This document shows positions 6,317 to 10,796 of a stretch of 10,796 nt of DNA, in pieces. Below the pieces are notes generated by a model that did not search any database, was not told where the DNA came from, and saw only the letters and a program-made list of their open reading frames with translations. The stretch is taken from positions 1-10,796 of the forward strand of contig SKSP01000142.1 of NCBI GenBank assembly GCA_007122945.1. Reading direction: 5' to 3'. The DNA is from Ilumatobacteraceae bacterium (GTDB lineage Bacteria > Actinomycetota > Acidimicrobiia > Acidimicrobiales > Ilumatobacteraceae). Every line of letters starts with the position of its first letter. Position 1 is the stretch's first letter. The translations under genes were made by a program, and so were the position numbers.

Positions 6317-6337
6317 GGGCACCGACGACCGTCGCCC
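6317..6337 (+). terminator. Weak hairpin after btuD, possible terminator
   Basis: An imperfect stem, GGGC plus GAC pairing with GTC plus GCCC and broken by an ACC bulge, begins six bases after the btuD stop. No U-tract follows, so termination here is only a guess. Confidence 0.25.
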
Positions 6338-6470
6338 CGCCGACTCTGTGTCGTTTCCCGGTCGGTGCGAACCTCCCGCCCCGCCGACTCTGTGTCGCTG
6401 GCTGCCGCTCTTGGCGGCGCTGGGCGACTCTGTGTCGCTGGGGTGCAGATCGGAGACCGGCGGTGGGGTG
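6334..6470. repeat. 40-base-period tandem repeat, right cluster
   Basis: Copies of the core CGACTCTGTGTCGCTGG lie at 6385-6401 and 6425-6441, 40 bases apart, with a shortened copy at 6341-6353. A 20-base block starting GCCCCGCCGACTC recurs exactly at 6334 and 6378. The unit 6385-6424 matches the left cluster (4-43) at 35 of 40 positions, and homology continues past the last core to about 6470. The spacer forms the hairpin GCCGCTCTTGGCGGC. Both clusters have the same orientation and bracket the B12 locus. This one fills the gap between convergent btuD and the hydrolase gene. Nothing indicates coding. Function unknown. Confidence 0.85.
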
Positions 6471-6478
6471 GACGGTCG

Positions 6479-7600
6479 TCAGGGGGTGCGGGCGGTGGTC
6501 CAGGCGGCGATCAGCTCGGCGACCTGGTCGGGGCCGACGTCCTCGACGTAGTGCTCGCCGGGGAGGAAGTGCAGCTCGCGGTCGTCGGCGCCGAGCGCGT
6601 CGTGGATCGCGTGGGCGTCGCTCGGGAACACGCCCCGGTCGGCGGTCGTCTGCACCACCAGCGACGGCACCCGGATCCGTGCGAGGTGGGGTGCGCCCCG
6701 GCACGACGACTCCCGCAGGCTCCACATCGACAACCACGACCGCAGCGTGCTCGTCCGGCCGATCCCGAGCACGCCCGCGTTCGCCCGGCGCGGGTCGCCC
6801 GCGTAGCACCCGGGTCGCCGGTCGGACGGGTCGATGGTGAGGTCGGCGAAGCGCAGGTCGGCCCACACCCGGTGCACGAGGAACAGCCGGTCGCGAACCC
6901 CGGCGGCGCCCAGCCGGTCGAGCTCGGCGATCGCCCAGTCGGTGATGCGCTCGTTGCGCGCGACCTGGGCGGCCCGGTACCGCTCGACGAACTCGGGCGG
7001 GTACGGCGGACCGTGGCGCTCGTCGAACATGTCGAGGCCGGGATCGAGCGACAGCGGGTCCGCCTCGTCCGCCACCGACGGGTCGAGCCAGTTCGTCAGC
7101 ACCTCGGGCCGACCGGGGTGCGAGTTGTACGAGACGTACAGGTCCGCCGGTGGGAGGTCGAGGACGGCGTCCGGCAGGGTGGCATCGTGGGCGGCGACGA
7201 TGTTCGGTTCGGTCGCCTGCGACTGGTAGGCCGCCATCAGCGAACCGCCACCGGAGTTCCCGAGGATCACGACCGTCTCGACGCCGGCGTCCTCGCGCAG
7301 CCATCGCACCCCGACGCCGATGTCGACGAGTGCGTGCTCGAGCAGGAAGTACGGTTCGTTCCCCCGGTAGCGCGTGTTCCACCCGAGGAACCCGAAGCCC
7401 CGTCGGGCGAGCGGCTCGGCCAGGTAGTGCTCGGTGTAGTCGACGTTGTAGTGCGTGGCGACGAACGCCACGCTCGGGCGGACCTGCGGCGGTGCGTGGT
7501 AGATGCCCTGGCAGGGGTGGGTGCCGTGCCCGGCGCGCCCCATCGTCGGCGAGACGGCCCCGACCCACGTCCGCTCGATCGCCGCGCTCATCTGCGCCAT
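6479..7600 (-). CDS. Uncharacterised alpha/beta hydrolase
   Basis: Predicted cytoplasmic serine hydrolase of 373 residues with no signal peptide or membrane segment. The nucleophile elbow is GNSGG at 114-118 (Ser116) within VVILGNSGGGSLMAAY. Asp321 in QTTADRGVFPSDAH and His350 in PGEHYVEDVG complete a plausible catalytic triad. A long, less conserved insertion of roughly 140-300 may form a lid. The ATG at 7600 is preferred, 11 bases after the zwf stop; the ATG at 7591 is a close alternative, and neither has a good Shine-Dalgarno. It is third in the gnd-zwf operon, so it may act on a sugar-derived ester or lactone, but this is inference. It does not look like either known 6-phosphogluconolactonase family. 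Substrate unknown. Confidence 0.82.
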   Translation of the reverse strand: MAQMSAAIERTWVGAVSPTMGRAGHGTHPCQGIYHAPPQVRPSVAFVATHYNVDYTEHYLAEPLARRGFGFLGWNTRYRGNEPYFLLEHALVDIGVGVRWLREDAGVETVVILGNSGGGSLMAAYQSQATEPNIVAAHDATLPDAVLDLPPADLYVSYNSHPGRPEVLTNWLDPSVADEADPLSLDPGLDMFDERHGPPYPPEFVERYRAAQVARNERITDWAIAELDRLGAAGVRDRLFLVHRVWADLRFADLTIDPSDRRPGCYAGDPRRANAGVLGIGRTSTLRSWLSMWSLRESSCRGAPHLARIRVPSLVVQTTADRGVFPSDAHAIHDALGADDRELHFLPGEHYVEDVGPDQVAELIAAWTTARTP

Positions 7601-7611
7601 CGTGCCCGTCG

Positions 7612-9030
7612 TCAGACCGTCGGGACGAACCAGTGGTCGCCGGCGACGAGGATCCGGTCGGCCTCGGCCGGTCCCCACGAGCCGCGGAAGTACGGGTGCA
7701 CCGCGGACGGCGCGTCGAGCGCCGGTTGGACGACGCGCCACGTGTGCTCGACCACGTCGGTGCGGGCGAAGCGGCGGGGCGAGCCGGCGAGCGCGTCGGC
7801 CAGCAGCCGCTCGTAGGCCCCCTGGCGTTCGCCGAGCGCGGTCTCGAAGTCGACCGCCACGTCGACCGGTTGGCTGTCGAGGTCCGGGCCCGGCGTCTTC
7901 GCCTGCAGGGCGAACGTCACGCCGTCACGCGACCCGAGTCGGAAGCGAACCAGGTTGCGGTCGGGTGGTGTGGCGGACTCGTCGAACAGCAGGCGCGGGG
8001 GTGGCTGGAACTCGACGACCGCCTCGATCGCCGACGCGGCGAGCCCCTTGCCGACCCGGACGTACCATGGCACGCCGGCCCACCGCCACGAGTCGATCTC
8101 GAGCCTGGCGGCCACGAACGTCTCGGTGTCGGAGCCGTCCGCGACGCCGGGCTCGTCGCGGTAGCCGACGTACTGGCCGCGCACGACCTCGTCGGGCTCG
8201 ATCGGTCGCATCGCTGCGAACACCTTGGCCTGTTCGTCGTGGAGGAACTGCGCCGACGGCCCGACCGGGGGCTCCATCGCCAGCAGCGACACCACCTGGA
8301 GGAGGTGGTTCTGGAGCACGTCGCGGAGCGCGCCGATCTCGTCGTAGAACGCGCCGCGACCCTCCACGCCGATCGTCTCCGACATCGTCACCTGGATGCT
8401 GCGGACGTAGCGCCGGTTCCAGACCGGTTCGAGCAGGGTGTTGGAGAACCGGAACACGAGCAGGGCCTCGACGCTCTCCTTGCCGAGGTAGTGGTCGATG
8501 CGGAAGATCCGTTCCTCGGGGAACACCGAGTGGAGTGTCTCGTTGAGCTCGACGGCCGAACCGACGTCGCGGCCGAACGGCTTCTCGACGACGATCCGGC
8601 CGCGCTCGTTCAGACCGACCGACGCGAGCGACGTGGCGACCTGCGGGAACATCCCCGGTGGGATCGCCATGTAGAACACCGCCTGCGACGAGTCGTGCGA
8701 GTCGAGCGCGTCGCGGAGCCCCTCCCACGTGGCGCGATCGGCGTAGTCGCCACCGATCAGGTGGAGACGGGCCATCACCCGATCGACCACCGCCGGGTCG
8801 GGATCGGTCACGGCGTCCTCGATCGACGAGCGGGCCTGGGCGCAGAACCGGTCGTCGGTCCAGTCGCTGCGGGCGACGCCGATCACCGGGACGTCGAGCT
8901 CGCCGTGCCGGGTGAGCTGGTACAGCGCCGGGAACAGCTTGCGGCGGGCGAGGTCGCCGGTCGCGCCGAACAGCACGAGCGCGTCGGCCGCCGGCTGGTC
9001 GACTCGCGGGTCGGCCGGGAGCCGGCTCAC
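7612..9030 (-). CDS. zwf: Glucose-6-phosphate 1-dehydrogenase
   Basis: Cytoplasmic enzyme oxidising glucose 6-phosphate to 6-phosphogluconolactone while reducing NADP+ (or NAD+), the first step of the oxidative pentose phosphate route. The 472 residues fit the family. The dinucleotide-binding loop FGATGDLARRK is at 21-31, EKPFGRD at 149-155, and the substrate-binding signature RIDHYLGKE at 177-185 with His180. A second conserved histidine is His242 in QNHLLQ. By alignment these correspond to His178 and His240 of the Leuconostoc enzyme. GTG 9030 overlaps the gnd stop by four bases (GTGA) and is preferred; the longer in-frame extension runs into gnd. Cofactor preference cannot be fixed from sequence. 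No lactonase gene lies beside it, only the alpha/beta hydrolase. Confidence 0.95.
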   Translation of the reverse strand: MSRLPADPRVDQPAADALVLFGATGDLARRKLFPALYQLTRHGELDVPVIGVARSDWTDDRFCAQARSSIEDAVTDPDPAVVDRVMARLHLIGGDYADRATWEGLRDALDSHDSSQAVFYMAIPPGMFPQVATSLASVGLNERGRIVVEKPFGRDVGSAVELNETLHSVFPEERIFRIDHYLGKESVEALLVFRFSNTLLEPVWNRRYVRSIQVTMSETIGVEGRGAFYDEIGALRDVLQNHLLQVVSLLAMEPPVGPSAQFLHDEQAKVFAAMRPIEPDEVVRGQYVGYRDEPGVADGSDTETFVAARLEIDSWRWAGVPWYVRVGKGLAASAIEAVVEFQPPPRLLFDESATPPDRNLVRFRLGSRDGVTFALQAKTPGPDLDSQPVDVAVDFETALGERQGAYERLLADALAGSPRRFARTDVVEHTWRVVQPALDAPSAVHPYFRGSWGPAEADRILVAGDHWFVPTV

Positions 9031-10076
9031 GACCGGTGACCCGGCTCGTCTGCTTCGTCCGGTTCGTCCGGCTCGAGATGGCCGCCGAAGCCCGCGCGCA
9101 TCGCCGACAGCAGCTTGTCGGCCACGTCGGAGCGACCACGCGACGAGAAGCGTTGGAACAGCGATGCCGACAGCACCGGGACCGGGACGCCGACATCGAC
9201 CGCCGCTCGGACCGTCCAGCGGCCCTCGCCGGAGTCGCCGACCACGCCGCCGAACCCGTCGAGCTCGGGGTCGGCGTGGAGTGCCTGGGCGGTCAGGTCG
9301 AGGAGCCAGCTGCTGATCACGCTGCCCCGTCGCCACACCTCGCACAGGTCGGCGAGGTCGAAGTCGAACCGGTAGTAGCGCGGGTCCGCGAGGGCGGCGG
9401 TCTCGGGGTCGGCGGCCGCGGCGTGGTGGCCCGCGCCCGCCTTGGCCACGATGTTGAGTCCCTCGGCGAACGCGGCCATCATCCCGTACTCGATCCCGTT
9501 GTGCACCATCTTGGCGAAGTGCCCGGCGCCCGACGGACCACAGTGCAGCCAACCCCGCTCCGCGGGATCCGGCTCACCCGATCGCCCGGGTGTGCGGTCG
9601 GCGGCGTCGACGCCCGGCGCCAGGGAGTCGAACACGGGCGTCATCCGATCGGTCGCACCGGTGTCGCCGCCGACCATCAGGCAGTACCCGCGCTCCCGCC
9701 CGTGCACGCCGCCGCTCGTGCCGACGTCGAGCAGGTGGATGCCGTGCGCATCGAGCAACCGCTCCGCACGGTCGAGGGAGTCCCGGTACGACGAGTTCCC
9801 CCCGTCGATGACCACGTCGTCGGCGTCGAGCAGGGGCGCGAGGCGGTCGAGGGTCTGCCCGACGTACGCAGCCGGGACCATCACCCAGATGTGGCGCGGA
9901 GCGGTCAGCAGGCCGACCAGCTCCTCCAGGCCGCGGGCGCCGCGGGCGCCGTCGTCCTCGGCGGCGACGATCGCCAGCTCGTCGAGGTCGTGGACGACGC
10001 AGGCGTGCCCGTCGTCGAGGAGCCGTCGGACCATGTTGGCCCCCATCCGGCCGAGACCGATCATCCCGAGTTGCAC
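9027..10076 (-). CDS. gnd: 6-phosphogluconate dehydrogenase (decarboxylating), short NAD-type
   Basis: Oxidatively decarboxylates 6-phosphogluconate to ribulose 5-phosphate. The 349 residues identify the short GntZ/YqeC-like class rather than the roughly 470-residue NADP form. The Rossmann motif GLGRMG is at 7-12. Asp30 at the end of the second strand (VVHDLD) is an acidic residue that normally favours NAD+; the long NADP form has Asn-Arg-Thr there. Substrate-site motifs are DGGNSSYRDS at 91-100, GTSGGVHGRERG at 119-130 and GHFAKMVHNGIEYG at 185-198 with catalytic Lys189. A hydrophilic stretch at about 157-175 looks inserted. The C-terminus ends in an acidic EPDEPDEADEP tail. GTG start with only a weak GGCAGG upstream. 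First gene of gnd-zwf-hydrolase, divergent from the next gene. Confidence 0.92.
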   Translation of the reverse strand: MQLGMIGLGRMGANMVRRLLDDGHACVVHDLDELAIVAAEDDGARGARGLEELVGLLTAPRHIWVMVPAAYVGQTLDRLAPLLDADDVVIDGGNSSYRDSLDRAERLLDAHGIHLLDVGTSGGVHGRERGYCLMVGGDTGATDRMTPVFDSLAPGVDAADRTPGRSGEPDPAERGWLHCGPSGAGHFAKMVHNGIEYGMMAAFAEGLNIVAKAGAGHHAAAADPETAALADPRYYRFDFDLADLCEVWRRGSVISSWLLDLTAQALHADPELDGFGGVVGDSGEGRWTVRAAVDVGVPVPVLSASLFQRFSSRGRSDVADKLLSAMRAGFGGHLEPDEPDEADEPGHRS

Positions 10077-10089
10077 GCCGTGAGCCTGC

Positions 10090-10116
10090 CACGTGTGCGG
10101 TACGTTCGGCCACGTG
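10090..10116. promoter_or_regulatory. Divergent promoter gap with paired CACGTG palindromes and a leaderless -10
   Basis: Only 37 bases separate the gnd start (10076, minus) and the next gene's start (10114, plus). CACGTG palindromes lie at 10090-10095 and 10111-10116, 21 bases or two helical turns apart; the second contains the downstream GTG start. Between them TACGTT (10101-10106) matches TANNNT seven bases before that GTG, the arrangement expected of a leaderless actinobacterial transcript. A dimeric regulator binding both palindromes would bracket the -10. Pattern-based inference. Confidence 0.35.
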
Positions 10117-10796
10117 CCCGACGAACCTCCCGGCCGTCCCGTGACGAGTGGTCGCGAGCGCGACCGGGACCGGGACCGGGACCTGGATCGGGACCTGGAT
10201 CGGGACGTCGCGGGAGCGGCCGACGCCCATCAGCGGCTGCTCGCCACGCTCGACGCGTGGGTCGAACGGGGTGCGCCGGCCCCGGGCGCCGCGTCACTCC
10301 TGCCGGGCTGGACGCTCGGTCACGTCCTGAGTCACCTCGCCCGCAACGCCGAAGGGCACGAGCGCATGCTCGCCGGACTCGAGCAGTACGAGGGTGGTGC
10401 CGCCGGCCGGGCGGCCGACATCGACGCCGGCGCCGGTCGGGACGCCGAGGCGCTCGTCGCCGACGTGCGCCGGACGATCTGGTCGCTGGAGGCCGCGTGG
10501 GCCGCGCACGCCGACTGGGACGCGACCGCACCTCGACTGGCCGGGACGGTCGTGGCACGCGAGCTGCCGTTCCTGCGCTGGCGCGAGACCGAGGTGCACC
10601 ACGTCGATCTCGGGTTCGGCGTGACGTTCGCCGACGTGTCGCCGGAGTACCTCCGGCTCGAGCTGCGCCGGATGGAGATGCTGTGGCGCGCCCGGCGGCC
10701 GATGGGGATGACGCCGCTGCCCGAGGCGGCCCTCGCCCGACCGCCGCACGAACGCCTCGCGTGGCTCCTCGGTCGCGCGAGCATCGAGGGGCTCGA
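10114..10796 (+). CDS. Maleylpyruvate isomerase family mycothiol-dependent enzyme, 3' end outside the window
   Basis: Partial gene, open at the right edge: 227 complete residues, near full family length. It resembles the mycothiol-dependent maleylpyruvate isomerase (MDMPI) family, DinB-like metal enzymes found in Actinobacteria. LPGWTLGHVLSHLARNAEGH at 63-82 and LPFLRWRETEVHHVDLGFG at 151-169 are diagnostic. His74, Glu158 and His162 correspond to the likely metal ligands, by analogy with the Corynebacterium enzyme. EQYEGGAAGRAADIDAGAGR at 90-109 is also typical. Most family members are uncharacterised thiol-dependent enzymes, so true maleylpyruvate isomerisation is not implied. GTG 10114 is favoured by a TACGTT -10 seven bases upstream; GTG 10141 and 10093 are alternatives. 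Residues 14-31 form an Arg-Asp repeat before the conserved core. No Shine-Dalgarno is visible. Confidence 0.85.
   Translation, partial: MPDEPPGRPVTSGRERDRDRDRDLDRDLDRDVAGAADAHQRLLATLDAWVERGAPAPGAASLLPGWTLGHVLSHLARNAEGHERMLAGLEQYEGGAAGRAADIDAGAGRDAEALVADVRRTIWSLEAAWAAHADWDATAPRLAGTVVARELPFLRWRETEVHHVDLGFGVTFADVSPEYLRLELRRMEMLWRARRPMGMTPLPEAALARPPHERLAWLLGRASIEGL
10159..10206 (+). repeat. In-frame 6/12-base tandem repeat encoding Arg-Asp / Leu-Asp-Arg-Asp
   Basis: GACCGG units and two copies of CTGGATCGGGAC give a protein stretch of alternating Arg and Asp with two Leu-Asp insertions. All units are multiples of three, so slippage would keep the frame. No ATG or GTG lies between the repeat and the conserved enzyme core, so the repeat must be translated unless a CTG is used. 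Confidence 0.8.

Noticed and set aside
6385..6441. Small conserved peptide encoded by the repeats
   Set aside because: The 40-base period shifts the reading frame between copies, so no peptide repeat is kept.
5477..7816. 779-codon plus-strand open frame over btuD, the repeat cluster and the hydrolase gene
   Set aside because: It is out of frame with btuD, passes through the non-coding repeats and runs antisense to the hydrolase gene, whose motifs are clear.
7150..9039. Long plus-strand open frame opposite the hydrolase gene and zwf
   Set aside because: Antisense to genes with complete family motifs; its product is Arg/Gly/Val-rich and shows no recognisable domain.

Overview
The window is GC-rich, densely packed bacterial DNA. 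GTG is the start codon of most genes and 4-base GTGA/ATGA stop-start overlaps are frequent. The last gene belongs to a mycothiol-dependent enzyme family, which points to Actinobacteria. Gene content and style would fit an Acidimicrobiia/Ilumatobacter-like organism, but that finer placement is inference. No gap between genes exceeds 300 bases; the largest, 276 bases at 3096-3371, holds a cobalamin riboswitch.

Left block (1-6480): a corrinoid uptake and salvage locus. On the minus strand cobO-cobU-cobT-cobS form one operon for corrinoid adenosylation and nucleotide-loop assembly. Divergent to it, on the plus strand, a cobalamin riboswitch precedes btuF-btuC-btuD, a complete ABC importer. Together these genes would take up an incomplete corrinoid such as cobinamide, adenosylate it, activate it with GTP, make alpha-ribazole phosphate and join the two into adenosylcobalamin. 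No corrin-ring genes are present. Only the importer arm carries the riboswitch. Its leader ends in a hairpin that would hide the btuF ribosome binding site, and it contains a second, unexplained copy of the aptamer's P3-P4 arm. A further stem-loop lies between btuF and btuC.

The whole B12 block is bracketed by two copies, in the same orientation, of a non-coding 40-base-period repeat built on CGACTCTGTGTCGCTGG (1-95 and 6334-6470). I do not recognise this element.

Right block (6479-10796): a minus-strand operon gnd-zwf-alpha/beta hydrolase. The first two encode the oxidative pentose phosphate dehydrogenases, with the short NAD-type form of 6-phosphogluconate dehydrogenase. The third is an uncharacterised hydrolase lying where a lactonase gene might be expected. 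Divergent from gnd across only 37 bases is a maleylpyruvate-isomerase-like, mycothiol-dependent enzyme gene that runs off the right edge. It has an unusual Arg-Asp repeat near its N-terminus and looks leaderless.

Most of the content is recognisable metabolism. The best candidates for something undescribed are the flanking repeat element, the duplicated riboswitch arm and the hydrolase in the pentose phosphate operon.
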